Below, in pieces: positions 7,692 through 15,185 of a stretch of DNA of 44,588 nt. The position numbers were made by a program, and so were the translations under genes. Origin of the DNA: Actinomycetota bacterium (GTDB taxonomy: Bacteria > Actinomycetota > Actinomycetes > Streptosporangiales > Streptosporangiaceae); contig PMSU01000037.1 of the NCBI GenBank assembly GCA_003168255.1, positions 1 to 44,588 on the forward strand. Reading direction: 5' to 3'. The notes beneath the pieces were generated by a model that saw only the letters and a program-made list of their open reading frames with translations, was not told the DNA's origin and ran no database searches. Position 1 is the first letter of the stretch, and each line of letters begins with the position of its first letter.

Positions 7692-8378
7692 GTGGAGTCG
7701 AATCTGCGTGCCCGTGTGCGTGCTGGCGACGCGGACACATTCGAGGCGCTTTTCGAGCAATACGCCCGAAAAGTGTATAACCATGCTTTCCGGCTGACCG
7801 GCAACTGGTCGTCCGCCGAAGAAGTCGTCTCGCTGACGTTCTTGGAAGCATGGCGATTGCGGGAGACGGTGAACACGGAGGGCGGGTCGCTCCAGCCGTG
7901 GCTGCTGGGCATCGCCGCCAACGTAGCCCGCAATGTCTCACGGGCAGCTCGTCGGCATCAGGCAGCCATGAGCAGGCTGCCGCCGCCGGTCGCGGTCCAG
8001 GACTTCGCCGAGGAGCTGGCCGGCCGCCTCGATGACGCTGCCCAGGTGGCCGCGGCGCGCAAGGCGATGCGCAGGCTGCGTCAGCGGGAGCGGCAGGTGA
8101 TCGAGCTGTGCGTCTGGTCCGGGCTGGACTACGCTGCGGCGGCCGAGACGCTGGGGGTGCCTGTGGGCACGGCGCGCTCGCGGCTGTCACGGGCCCGCAA
8201 GAGGTTGGGGAAGCTCGTCACGCCCCCGCGCACCAGGGGGCCGGAGTCACGCGTCGGACAGGCAGACAGGAACGGCCAGGACATCGTCAGGCCGAGGGAG
8301 GACAACTGCGATGAGAGCCAGTCGCTACGCCAGGAGTGGGGTCGCCGAACTGGCCAGCCTGCTACCGGTCCCCGCTGA
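7692..8378 (+). CDS. ECF-type RNA polymerase sigma factor
   Basis: A sigma factor of about 228 residues. Region 2 is clear: GDADTFEALFEQYARKVYNH, then AFRLTGNWSSAEEVVSLTFLE with the -10 recognition helix. Region 4 contains RLRQRERQVIELCVWSGLDY and TARSRLSRARKRL. The start is GTG 7692 (VESNLRARVRAGDADTF); an in-frame GTG at 7671, behind GGGGGG, is an alternative, and the frame further upstream is not protein-like. The C-terminal 50 residues are a polar tail overlapping the next gene by 68 nt, so the pair is translationally coupled. The partner encoded there is a single-pass membrane protein, the arrangement expected for sigma/anti-sigma regulation. Confidence 0.9.
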   Translation: MESNLRARVRAGDADTFEALFEQYARKVYNHAFRLTGNWSSAEEVVSLTFLEAWRLRETVNTEGGSLQPWLLGIAANVARNVSRAARRHQAAMSRLPPPVAVQDFAEELAGRLDDAAQVAAARKAMRRLRQRERQVIELCVWSGLDYAAAAETLGVPVGTARSRLSRARKRLGKLVTPPRTRGPESRVGQADRNGQDIVRPREDNCDESQSLRQEWGRRTGQPATGPR

Positions 8379-9054
8379 CCGGGATCTGCCAGCCGGTCGT
8401 CAGCACGTCATCGGGGAGCATCTGATGAGCGAAGTCCGCGAAGCCAGCGTCGTCACGCACTCACCTGGTGATATACGGCCAGTTCGCGCGCGTGGGGGCC
8501 CGCCCGTCATCGCGGCCGCCGCGACGGCGACCGCGCTAGTGGCTGTCGCTGGCCTGGTGATCAGTATCGTGATGACGAGATCCAGCCCAGCGTCCACCGG
8601 ACAAGCGCCCGGCGAGCCGCCGACGAATTGGGCACAGCCGCTGATTCACGGGGAGAAGACGACGGTCGCGGGCGCTCAGGCGGCAGTCGGCTTCACAGTC
8701 GCGGTGCCGAATGACCCGGCGGCTAGTCGGGGCGACCTGACGCAGACCTGGGTAGAGGCGCAACCGCGGGAGGTTGCCCTGGTCTTTGATAGAGGGAAAG
8801 TCGATATTATGATGGGACCCGCCATCTATCGGGATCCCGCAAGCTTTTTCAAGAAATTCAGCGCGGGAATGGACGCGAAGACCGCGATTATGCAGGTGAA
8901 TGGCCATCCTGCGCTTGTCATCACTCCGCACACGGACCCTAACAACCCAAATCCGGCGTGGGTCGAATTCGATCGGAACGGTATCGATATCAACATAGCC
9001 AGCACTGCGTACGGGACAAGTGTCCTGCTCAGAATTGCGGACAGCATGCATTAA
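8311..9054 (+). CDS. Membrane-anchored protein, probable sigma-factor partner
   Basis: A 247-residue protein with a cytoplasmic N-terminus of about 65 residues (LLPVPADRDLPAGRQHVIGE is a motif common in actinobacterial sigma-linked proteins), one transmembrane helix near residues 68-90 (VIAAAATATALVAVAGLVIS) and an extracytoplasmic domain of about 150 residues. The start ATG follows GGGAGG at 8297. There is no zinc-binding HxxxCxxC anti-sigma motif, so anti-sigma action is inferred only from topology and the 68-nt overlap with the sigma gene. The extracytoplasmic domain has ordinary globular composition with no recognised family. Confidence 0.85.
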   Translation: MRASRYARSGVAELASLLPVPADRDLPAGRQHVIGEHLMSEVREASVVTHSPGDIRPVRARGGPPVIAAAATATALVAVAGLVISIVMTRSSPASTGQAPGEPPTNWAQPLIHGEKTTVAGAQAAVGFTVAVPNDPAASRGDLTQTWVEAQPREVALVFDRGKVDIMMGPAIYRDPASFFKKFSAGMDAKTAIMQVNGHPALVITPHTDPNNPNPAWVEFDRNGIDINIASTAYGTSVLLRIADSMH

Positions 9055-9084
9055 CGGAACGCCGCACGAGCGCAGGTGGCGGCA

Positions 9085-9114
9085 GCTGGGATCAAATACG
9101 AGCCGGATCCCAGC
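9085..9114. terminator. 9-bp stem-loop between convergent genes
   Basis: GCTGGGATC (9085-9093) pairs with GATCCCAGC (9106-9114) across a 12-base loop. It lies just after the sigma-partner gene and overlaps the last codons of the minus-strand small membrane protein gene, so it may act as a shared terminator. Confidence 0.45.
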
Positions 9115-9265
9115 CAGCTTCCACTGCTGACTGCCGGACGCGGTTACGCTGTGCATCCTCAATCCCATGACGGACAGCCAGGCGGATCACCCAGTAGAGG
9201 ACGAACACCCCCACTACAGAGGACAAGATGCCTATTAACGCTAGCAGGAATCCGATGCGGATCAC
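9092..9265 (-). CDS. Small membrane protein, 57 residues
   Basis: From GTG 9265 the minus strand encodes VIRIGFLLALIGILSSVVGV, then FVLYWVIRLAVRHGIEDAQR, and ends at TGA 9094-9092. The protein has one strongly hydrophobic helix (about residues 4-28) followed by a charged amphipathic tail, like the many small single-pass proteins of actinomycetes with an RLAVRHGI-type juxtamembrane segment. GGAGAG lies four bases upstream of the GTG, and an in-frame stop just before it excludes a longer start. The frame uses coherent codons while other frames are broken. No function is assigned. Confidence 0.65.
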   Translation of the reverse strand: MIRIGFLLALIGILSSVVGVFVLYWVIRLAVRHGIEDAQRNRVRQSAVEAGWDPARI

Positions 9266-9392
9266 CCCTCTCCGATGAGCTCAGGAAATTGACGGTACCC
9301 ACAGTTTCGTTGATGTGAACACCCGTCCGCAACCACCACGGCGAAAGTGTACGGACCCACCGCAGAACCGCCACGCGTGGCCCGATGCTCGA

Positions 9393-10148
9393 TCACCACG
9401 GTCGGCAGTCGATGCCAGCGTCGTCCAGCGCGCCTCGCAGCGCGGTGGCGAGCGCGACGGCTCCTTGGGTGTCGCTGTGCACGCAGATCGAGTCGGCGTT
9501 GACGACGAGCGGAGTGCCGTCGTGCGCGGAGATCGGCTTTCCCGTGGCCAGCCGCACGCCGCGCTCCGCGACGTCGGCCAGGTCGGTGATCACGGCACCC
9601 GGGGTGCTCCTGGGCAGCAGCCAGCCCTCGGGCGTGTAGGCCCGGTCGGCGAAGCCCTCGCCGATGACCCGGACGCCGCGTTCGCTGATCACTGCGGCAG
9701 CCAGGGATCCGGCGAGCACCAGGGCGGCTATCCCGCCGCCGTAGCCATCGATGGCCTCGGCCAGCGCCGCTGCCAGCCTCTCGTCGACGGCTAGGTCGTT
9801 GTACATGGCGCCGTGCGGTTTCACATACCTGACCGCGGTTCCGTGCCGCCTGCAGAACGCGTCGAGGGCGCCGATCTGGTACAGCACGTCGGTGGTCAGC
9901 TCATCCGCGCTGACCTGAATGTGGCGGCGACCGAACCCGGGCAGGTCCGGATAGGAGACGTGCGCCCCGATGATCACCCCTCGCTGCGCTGCCTGCGCCA
10001 CGGTGGCATCCATGATCCGGGGGTCACCCGCATGAAAGCCGCAGGCGATGTTGGCGCTCGTGACCAGCTCAAGGAGCTCTCGGTCTGGCCCCATCACGTA
10101 GCGGCCGAACCCCTCGCCCAGATCGCTGTTCAGGTCGACGCCCGTCAT
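9393..10148 (-). CDS. pxpA: 5-oxoprolinase subunit A (LamB/YcsF family)
   Basis: A 251-residue cytosolic protein of the LamB/YcsF family. Together with PxpB and PxpC it cleaves 5-oxoproline (pyroglutamate) to glutamate using ATP. Hallmarks are DLNSDLGEGFG at the N-terminus, ANIACGFHAGDP, AHVSYPDLPGFGRR, YVKPHGAMYNDLA and the C-terminal DRAYTPEGWLLPRS. The start ATG 10148 gives the family's standard beginning and length; the frame is open well upstream without homology. Unusually, it is transcribed divergently from pxpBC, with 114 bases between, instead of lying in the same operon. Confidence 0.94.
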   Translation of the reverse strand: MTGVDLNSDLGEGFGRYVMGPDRELLELVTSANIACGFHAGDPRIMDATVAQAAQRGVIIGAHVSYPDLPGFGRRHIQVSADELTTDVLYQIGALDAFCRRHGTAVRYVKPHGAMYNDLAVDERLAAALAEAIDGYGGGIAALVLAGSLAAAVISERGVRVIGEGFADRAYTPEGWLLPRSTPGAVITDLADVAERGVRLATGKPISAHDGTPLVVNADSICVHSDTQGAVALATALRGALDDAGIDCRPW

Positions 10149-10176
10149 GTGCCCGCTGCCGCGGCCGAAAGGTAGC

Positions 10177-10206
10177 CTGTCATTCTCATGATCCTCAATG
10201 TGACAG
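10177..10206. promoter_or_regulatory. Dyad in the pxpA/pxpB divergent promoter region
   Basis: CTGTCA (10177-10182) and TGACAG (10201-10206) form an inverted pair separated by 18 bases in the 114-base region between the divergent pxp genes. A shared regulator binding here would coordinate both transcripts. No regulator gene is adjacent. Confidence 0.35.
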
Positions 10207-10262
10207 CCCGCTGTGACCGGCGGCAACCGTTCGCGCGATGAGCGGCTTGCGAGGGTAGCTCG

Positions 10263-10877
10263 GTGAGGTTCTTCCCAGTCGGCGCCAGCGCACTGCTGGT
10301 CGAGCTTGACCACCCGGATGCCGTGCTCGGCCTGCACGCGGAGATCGAGCGGAGGAGGGCGCAGGGCTGGGGGCCGTCCCTGACAGATGTGGTCCCGGCC
10401 GCGCGAACGATTCTGCTCGACGGCGTGGCCGACCTCGATGCCGTCGCCGGCGAGCTCAGCGGCTGGGTAATCCCGGCCGCAGTCCCGCCGGACGGACCGA
10501 TCGTGGAAATCCCGTGCTCGTACGCGGGTGCGGATCTGGCGACGGTGGCCGCGCTGTGGCGAGTGAGCGAGGCCGAGGTGGCACGCATCCATTCCGGTGT
10601 GGCTTACCGGGTGGCATTCTGCGGCTTTGCGCCGGGCTTCGCGTACCTGTCCGGGCTGGGCGAGGAGCTGGCGGTCCCGCGCCGGACGAGTCCGAGAACG
10701 GCCGTCCCGCCGGGGAGCGTGGCCCTAGCCAGCACCTATACCGGGATCTACCCGCGCTCGTCACCGGGCGGGTGGCAGCTCATCGGGCACACCGAAGCGA
10801 AGATCTGGGATCCGGACAGACAGCCACCGGCCTTGCTGTCACCCGGCACCCGGGTGAAGTTCGTGGACGTGACCTGA
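10263..10877 (+). CDS. pxpB: 5-oxoprolinase subunit B (KipI/allophanate hydrolase subunit 1-like)
   Basis: A 204-residue protein with the full family signature: FFPVGASALLVEL at the start, the central FCGFAPGFAYLSGL, PRRTSPRTAVPPGSVALAST, and TGIYPRSSPGGWQLIGHT near the end. It forms a complex with PxpC and, with PxpA, hydrolyses 5-oxoproline. Start GTG 10263 is preceded by GAGGG at about 10250. It overlaps pxpC by one base (TGATG), so the two are co-translated. The same fold occurs in the Bacillus KipI kinase inhibitor, but the presence of pxpA and pxpC argues for 5-oxoprolinase. Confidence 0.94.
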   Translation: MRFFPVGASALLVELDHPDAVLGLHAEIERRRAQGWGPSLTDVVPAARTILLDGVADLDAVAGELSGWVIPAAVPPDGPIVEIPCSYAGADLATVAALWRVSEAEVARIHSGVAYRVAFCGFAPGFAYLSGLGEELAVPRRTSPRTAVPPGSVALASTYTGIYPRSSPGGWQLIGHTEAKIWDPDRQPPALLSPGTRVKFVDVT

Positions 10878-11773
10878 TGCCGGGCTCCGCGACGATCCGC
10901 GTCGATCGCCCCGGCGCGCTTACGACCGTGCAAGATGCCGGCCGTCCCGGACTTGCCCACCTGGGCGTGCCCCGCGCCGGAGCGCTGGACCCGGCGGCTC
11001 ACCGGCTGGCCAACCGACTCGTCGGCAACCCGGCGACAGCGCCCGTGCTGGAGACCACCCTGGACGGAGTCGCCCTCAAGCTCTCGGAACCGTCGGCGGC
11101 AGCAGTGACAGCAGCGGTGACGGGTGCGGTCGCGCCGGTGCGGCTGGATGGCCGCGCGGTCGGCTGTGGTGTTCCCGTGCTGATGAGGCCCGGTCAGGTG
11201 CTCGACGTCGGCCGGGCATCAGCAGGCGTCCGGTGCTATGTCGCCGTATCCGGCGGGTTCGCCGTCCCGGTGGTGCTCGGCAGTGCTTCGGCGGATCTGC
11301 TCTCCGGCCTGGGGTCGCCGCCGCTGTCGGCTGGTCAGCTCCTGCCGCTGGGACCGCCGGCCGGACCGCCCGCCGTGATCGACGTTGCCCCCTATTCCAT
11401 CCCCTCCGGGCACATCGATCTGCGCGTCCAGCTAGGTCCTCGAGACGGCTGGCTGTCGGCGGCAGGGCTCGCCACCCTTACCGGGGCGACCTTCTCTGTC
11501 ATGCCCGCGAGCAACAGGATCGGCCTTCGTCTCCAGGGCCCCCCGGTCGGCCAATCTGACCATGGCGAGCTGCCTAGCGAGGGCATCGTGTGGGGAGCGG
11601 TTCAGTTGCTGCCCAGCGGTGGCTTGGTGATATTCCTGGCCGACCATCCCACCACGGGCGGGTACCCGGTAGTCGCAGTCGTGGATCCGGCCGGATTCGG
11701 TGCCTGCGCCCAGGCGGCTCCCGGTACCGCGGTCAGCTTCCACCCGGTACCCAGGGGCCAGGCCCCTGCCTAG
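10877..11773 (+). CDS. pxpC: 5-oxoprolinase subunit C (biotin-dependent carboxyltransferase-like)
   Basis: A 298-residue partner of PxpB. Motifs include RPGALTTVQDAGRPGLAHLG, VPRAGALDPAAHRLANRLVG, the central RCYVAVSGGFAVP, SNRIGLRLQGPPV and the C-terminal SEGIVWGAVQLLPSGG and DHPTTGGYPVVAVV, all characteristic of the KipA/PxpC family. The ATG at 10877 shares one base with the pxpB stop. In homologous complexes it forms the cleft that binds the oxoproline intermediate passed from PxpB. Confidence 0.94.
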   Translation: MPGSATIRVDRPGALTTVQDAGRPGLAHLGVPRAGALDPAAHRLANRLVGNPATAPVLETTLDGVALKLSEPSAAAVTAAVTGAVAPVRLDGRAVGCGVPVLMRPGQVLDVGRASAGVRCYVAVSGGFAVPVVLGSASADLLSGLGSPPLSAGQLLPLGPPAGPPAVIDVAPYSIPSGHIDLRVQLGPRDGWLSAAGLATLTGATFSVMPASNRIGLRLQGPPVGQSDHGELPSEGIVWGAVQLLPSGGLVIFLADHPTTGGYPVVAVVDPAGFGACAQAAPGTAVSFHPVPRGQAPA

Positions 11774-11813
11774 CGCGCGCCTACACGTAGATGTGCAGTG
11801 ATGGGCCAATCGC

Positions 11814-11840
11814 TGTCACGCCGGGAAGGGCTGAGGTGTC
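11814..11840 (+). promoter_or_regulatory. Predicted ECF41-type promoter
   Basis: TGTCAC (11814-11819), a G, 16 bases, then TGTC (11837-11840). From memory the published ECF41 promoter is TGTCACA-N16-CGTC, so this fits at nearly all positions with exact spacing. It lies about 43 bases before the decarboxylase start, in front of the operon that ends in an ECF41 sigma gene, as expected for autoregulation. Confidence 0.65.
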
Positions 11841-11882
11841 TGAAATGGTGCAGACGTTTCTAGCCGTGGAAAGGACACTGTC

Positions 11883-12341
11883 ATGGCGCGCATCTCGGGG
11901 CACAACATGCAGGTAGGGCGCTCGTATGCGATCTTCGAGATGCAGGTCAAGCGGTGGCACACGCTGGATCGAGGGCTGCAAGACATCGCCGTCCTGGCAG
12001 CGGCCACCAGGATCTGCTGCGCGTGGTGCCTGGACTTCGGCTACTGGGAGGCCACGATGAATCATGACATCCCGGCCGAGAAGATCCGCGCCGCCACCGG
12101 CTGGCGGGACAGCGACGTGTTCACCGAGTGGGAGCGGCTGGTGCTTGACGAGATGGTGGCACGGCTGAGGGAGCACCTGAGCGAGGCGGAGCTGGTCGAG
12201 CTCACCGCGCTGGTGGCGGTGGAGAACCTGCGGTCGCGGATCAATTCGGCGCTGGGCCTGACCGCGCAGGGGTTCAAGGACCGGTGCGATGACCAGGTCC
12301 CGGGCCGCGCGGCGGCGGCTGTCAAGCCGGCGGGCCGGTAG
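11883..12341 (+). CDS. Carboxymuconolactone decarboxylase-family (AhpD-like) protein
   Basis: A 152-residue helical protein. The CxxC pair in RICCAWCLDFGYWEA, followed by an expanded helix pair, is the AhpD/CMD signature; such proteins act as thiol-disulfide peroxidase partners or decarboxylases. The start ATG 11883 is preceded by AAAGGA. The stop overlaps the start of the ECF41 sigma gene by one base (TAGTG), giving tight coupling. CMD proteins are the commonest genomic partner of ECF41 sigma factors, so this is very likely its main target. The substrate is unknown. Confidence 0.9.
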   Translation: MARISGHNMQVGRSYAIFEMQVKRWHTLDRGLQDIAVLAAATRICCAWCLDFGYWEATMNHDIPAEKIRAATGWRDSDVFTEWERLVLDEMVARLREHLSEAELVELTALVAVENLRSRINSALGLTAQGFKDRCDDQVPGRAAAAVKPAGR

Positions 12342-13246
12342 TGCCCGGCGCGCGTGACACCGAGGTGTTCGAGGAGCACCGTGACCTGATGTTCGCCGTG
12401 GCCTACCGGATGCTCGGCACGATCGCGGACGCCGAGGATGCCGTGCAGGATGCCTGGCTGCGGTGGTCAGCGGCGCCGCGCAGCGATGTGATCCAGCCGC
12501 GTGCCTACCTGGCGAGGGTCATCGCCAACACCGCGCTGAACAGGCTCCGTTCGGCGCGCGCCCGGCGGGAGGCATACGTCGGTCCGTGGCTGCCCGAGCC
12601 GCTGCTGACCGAGGCCGGCCCGGACACAGCGGAGCGGGCCGAGATGTCCGAGTCGGTGTCGGTGGCCATGCTCATCGTGCTCGAGTCGCTGACCCCCGAG
12701 GAACGCGCGGTCTTCGTGCTGCGGGAGGTCTTCGGTTTCGCCTATGCCGAGATCGGTGCCGCGCTCGGCCGTTCCGATGCCTCGGCACGCCAGCTCGCGC
12801 ACCGGGCCCGCGAGCACGTCCAGGCGCGGCGGCCGCGGTTCGGGGTGGATCGCGGTCAGCAGCGTGCGGTGACCCAGCGGTTCCTTGAAGCCGCGGTCGG
12901 CGGCGACATCGATGAGCTGATGACGGTGCTCGCCCCTGAGGTGACCCTGCTTACCGATGGTGGCGGCAAGGCGAACGCAGCGCTGCACCCGGTCATCGGA
13001 GCGGCGAAGGTGGCCAGGTTCCTCGCGGGCATCCCCGGCCGGCCTTACAAAGGCTTCGAGAGCGACGAAATGACGTTTGACCTGGCCGAGATCAACGGCA
13101 GCCCCGGCGTGGTGGTGACGGCGGGGGGCCGGGCCATCGTGGCGATCACGGCTGCCGTGACCGGCGATCGCATCAGCGAGATTCAGCTCATGGTCAACCC
13201 GGACAAGCTGGATGCGATATCGGCGGGCCGCACGCTGGCCATGTGA
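12341..13246 (+). CDS. ECF41-type (SigJ-like) sigma factor with SnoaL-like C-terminal domain
   Basis: A 301-residue sigma factor. Region 2 (about residues 8-75) has FEEHRDLMFAVAYRMLGTIA and DAEDAVQDAWLRW; region 4 (about 110-165) has LTPEERAVFVLREVFGFAYA. The linker carries the WLPEPL motif. The C-terminal SnoaL/NTF2-like domain carries DGGGK and ends with NPDKL, the three diagnostic ECF41 motifs. In this group the C-terminal domain replaces a separate anti-sigma factor and modulates activity. The start is GTG at 12341, overlapping the CMD stop. It probably transcribes its own operon from the promoter at 11814-11840. Confidence 0.94.
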   Translation: MPGARDTEVFEEHRDLMFAVAYRMLGTIADAEDAVQDAWLRWSAAPRSDVIQPRAYLARVIANTALNRLRSARARREAYVGPWLPEPLLTEAGPDTAERAEMSESVSVAMLIVLESLTPEERAVFVLREVFGFAYAEIGAALGRSDASARQLAHRAREHVQARRPRFGVDRGQQRAVTQRFLEAAVGGDIDELMTVLAPEVTLLTDGGGKANAALHPVIGAAKVARFLAGIPGRPYKGFESDEMTFDLAEINGSPGVVVTAGGRAIVAITAAVTGDRISEIQLMVNPDKLDAISAGRTLAM

Positions 13247-13696
13247 CCCGCGGCGCACCGGTGAGTTCGCGGGCTCGCCCGAAGTACTGGTGATCTACGA
13301 TCCCGCGAATAGCGGCGTGCACGTCGGGACGGTCGTCGATGAAGTGGGCCAGGGCGAGTTGCTGGCAGTGGATCCGCTTGTCCGGGCGAGCCCGGACAAG
13401 CGGACGTGCTCTGGTGGCAGGGCGGTGCGCCGGTAGAAGTCGTGACCCTCGAGCCAGCCGATGGTGCGGGCCTGCACCCGGGGTCCGCACTTGGAGATCA
13501 GCCATACCCGCCCGCCGAACGGTTCCATCAGGCGCCCGATGGCGGCGACAGCACCGTCCATTTCGGGGGTCGCGAGCATGGTGGCTTCGTCGCCCTGGAA
13601 GAAGGCAGTGTCGCCGCCGCTGGGGTGCGCCGAGCCGTCGATGATGACCCTGCCGATGCCCAGGCGCGGTTCGCGTCGATGCTTAGGTGTGCTCAT
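13194..13696 (-). pseudogene. Frameshifted HAD-like hypothetical protein gene
   Basis: From ATG 13696 the frame reads GIGRVIIDGSAHPSGGDTAF, FQGDEATMLATPEMDG and GGRVWLISKCGPRVQARTIG, a coherent conserved protein, up to PPEHVRL. It then turns into Ser/Thr-rich nonsense. The natural continuation (RPDKRIHCQQLALAHFIDD, then RPDVHAAIRGIVDHQYF) is found in another frame, ending at 13194. One missing base near 13380-13400 explains both halves. The break coincides with a perfect 14-bp hairpin, so a sequencing compression is as likely as a true mutation. SKCG and FIDDRPDVH suggest a HAD-superfamily fold, by inference only. Its 3' end overlaps the convergent sigma gene by about 50 bases. Confidence 0.75.
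13374..13403. repeat. Perfect 14-bp inverted repeat at the frameshift
   Basis: CCGCTTGTCCGGGC (13374-13387) and GCCCGGACAAGCGG (13390-13403) are exact reverse complements separated by GA. Such a hairpin is a known cause of polymerase slippage and of base-calling compressions, and the reading-frame break lies within it. Confidence 0.8.
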
Positions 13697-13766
13697 GAGA
13701 GCCAGTGTGTAGCGGCAGATGGTTCGCCGGAACTATAGAAGTGCCACAGAGGTATAGTCATAAGCT

Positions 13767-14621
13767 ATGAATGGCCGGGATCTGCTCGAGCCTGATGCGC
13801 TGCGTTCCTTCGCCGCCTTCGCCGAGCACCGTAACTTCACGACCGCCGCCGGCGCACTGCACATCAGCCAGCCATCGCTGCATGTGAAGATCAAGAAGCT
13901 CGCGGCGGCCCTGGGTACCGACCTGTACGAGCGCCAGGGACGGACCCTGGTGCTCACCGCGTCGGGGGAGCGGCTGGCGGTGTTCGCGCTGGATGCCCGG
14001 GCACGCGTCGATGGCTTCCTTGGCGATCTGCAGCATCCGGCGCCGGCCCTGACGATCGCCGCGGGCCGGGGCACGTTCCGCTGGGTGATCCCGGGCCCGA
14101 TCCGGACGGTCAGCCAGCAAGGCCGCAGGGTTCAGGTCATCACGGCCAGCCGGGACGCGGCCGTCGCCGCTCTGGCGGCAGGCCGCGCCGATGTCGCGGT
14201 AGTCGGCTATGACCCCCCGCCCCGGCGGTTCCAGCTGATCCAGATCGCTGCCTTCCCGCAGGTCCTCATGATCTGCGACCAGCACCCGCTGGCCGACCGG
14301 GACCAGGTCAGCCTCGGCGATCTCGCCGGACTGGACCTCATCGTGCCGCCACCAGGACGAACTCACCGGCGTGCCCTCGAACGGGCACTGCTTGACGCCG
14401 GTGTTCAGTGGCAGCCGGCCGCCGAAGCCGACGGCTGGGACCTGCTCGTCCACTTCGCCAGCCTCGGCATCGGCGCCACTGTTGTCAACGGGTGCGTCGG
14501 GACGCCCGACGGGCTCACCGCCATTCCAGTGACGGGGCTGCCCGCCGTCCGGTACTGGGCCGCCTGGCGATCGCAACGCCAGGAAAACATCGCGGATTTG
14601 CTGACCTGTTTCCGGTCATGA
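13767..14621 (+). CDS. LysR-family transcriptional regulator
   Basis: A 284-residue LysR-type regulator. The N-terminal winged helix-turn-helix reads LEPDALRSFAAFAEHRNFTT, AAGALHISQPSLHVKIKKLA and GTDLYERQGRTLVLTASGER. The rest is a periplasmic-binding-protein-like effector domain with the usual DVAVVGYDPPP and GIGATVVNGC stretches. The start ATG at 13767 has no clear ribosome binding site, so the transcript may be leaderless. The upstream 70 bases contain CTATA and TATAG in inverted order (about 13732-13756), a possible LysR box. It overlaps kptA by four bases (ATGA), so both are probably one transcript; the effector is unknown. Confidence 0.92.
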   Translation: MNGRDLLEPDALRSFAAFAEHRNFTTAAGALHISQPSLHVKIKKLAAALGTDLYERQGRTLVLTASGERLAVFALDARARVDGFLGDLQHPAPALTIAAGRGTFRWVIPGPIRTVSQQGRRVQVITASRDAAVAALAAGRADVAVVGYDPPPRRFQLIQIAAFPQVLMICDQHPLADRDQVSLGDLAGLDLIVPPPGRTHRRALERALLDAGVQWQPAAEADGWDLLVHFASLGIGATVVNGCVGTPDGLTAIPVTGLPAVRYWAAWRSQRQENIADLLTCFRS

Positions 14622-15163
14622 CCAGCGACCTCATCGCCACCAGCCGGTTCCTGTCCTACGTGCTGCGGCACAATCCTTCGGCCATCGGAGCGACTCTTGA
14701 TGACAGCGGCTGGATAAGTATCGACGGGCTGCTGGCCGCCGCGACCGGGCATGGCCGCGACATCAACCGCGAGACGCTGGACCGGATCGTGAACGCCACG
14801 GGCAAGCGTCGGTTCGAGATCCGCGGCGAGCAGATCCGGGCGGCCCAGGGGCATTCCATCCCTGTCGACCTGGGCCTGGATCCCCGCCAGCCGCCCGCCC
14901 TGCTCTACCACGGCACCGTGCAGCGATTCCTGCAACGCATCCTGGCCGAAGGGCTCAAGCCGGGGGAGCGAACTCACGTTCACCTCTCCGCGGATCCGGC
15001 CACAGCCGCCGCGGTCGGCGCTCGCCGCGGCCGTCCCGTCATCCTGGCCATCCAGGCCGCCGCCCTGCACCGCAGCGGCCAGCAGTTCTACCGTGCTGCC
15101 AACGGCGTCTGGCTGACCAGCCATGTTTCGCCCGAATGGATCCGCCTTCACATCCAGGACTAG
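14618..15163 (+). CDS. kptA: RNA 2'-phosphotransferase (Tpt1/KptA family)
   Basis: A 181-residue enzyme of the Tpt1/KptA family. These remove an internal RNA 2'-phosphate by transfer to NAD+, giving ADP-ribose 1'',2''-cyclic phosphate; some members ADP-ribosylate RNA or DNA ends. Motifs in order: TSRFLSYVLRHNP (the catalytic Arg-His), GWISIDGLLAAA, KRRFEIRGEQIRAAQGHSIP, YHGTVQRFLQRILAEGL, RTHVHLSADPATA, and FYRAANGVWLTSHVSPEWI. All domains are intact and the length is normal. The start ATG overlaps the LysR stop (ATGA). Most bacteria with KptA lack the tRNA-splicing pathway that makes its classical substrate, so its role here is open. Confidence 0.94.
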   Translation: MTSDLIATSRFLSYVLRHNPSAIGATLDDSGWISIDGLLAAATGHGRDINRETLDRIVNATGKRRFEIRGEQIRAAQGHSIPVDLGLDPRQPPALLYHGTVQRFLQRILAEGLKPGERTHVHLSADPATAAAVGARRGRPVILAIQAAALHRSGQQFYRAANGVWLTSHVSPEWIRLHIQD

Positions 15164-15185
15164 GCAGCCGTTCTGCACGTGGGGT

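Noticed and set aside
7186..8190. Upstream extension of the dehalogenase frame to 636 residues
   Set aside because: The extension runs antisense to the sigma factor and through the palindromic element and has low-complexity composition; the family N-terminus starts at 7185.
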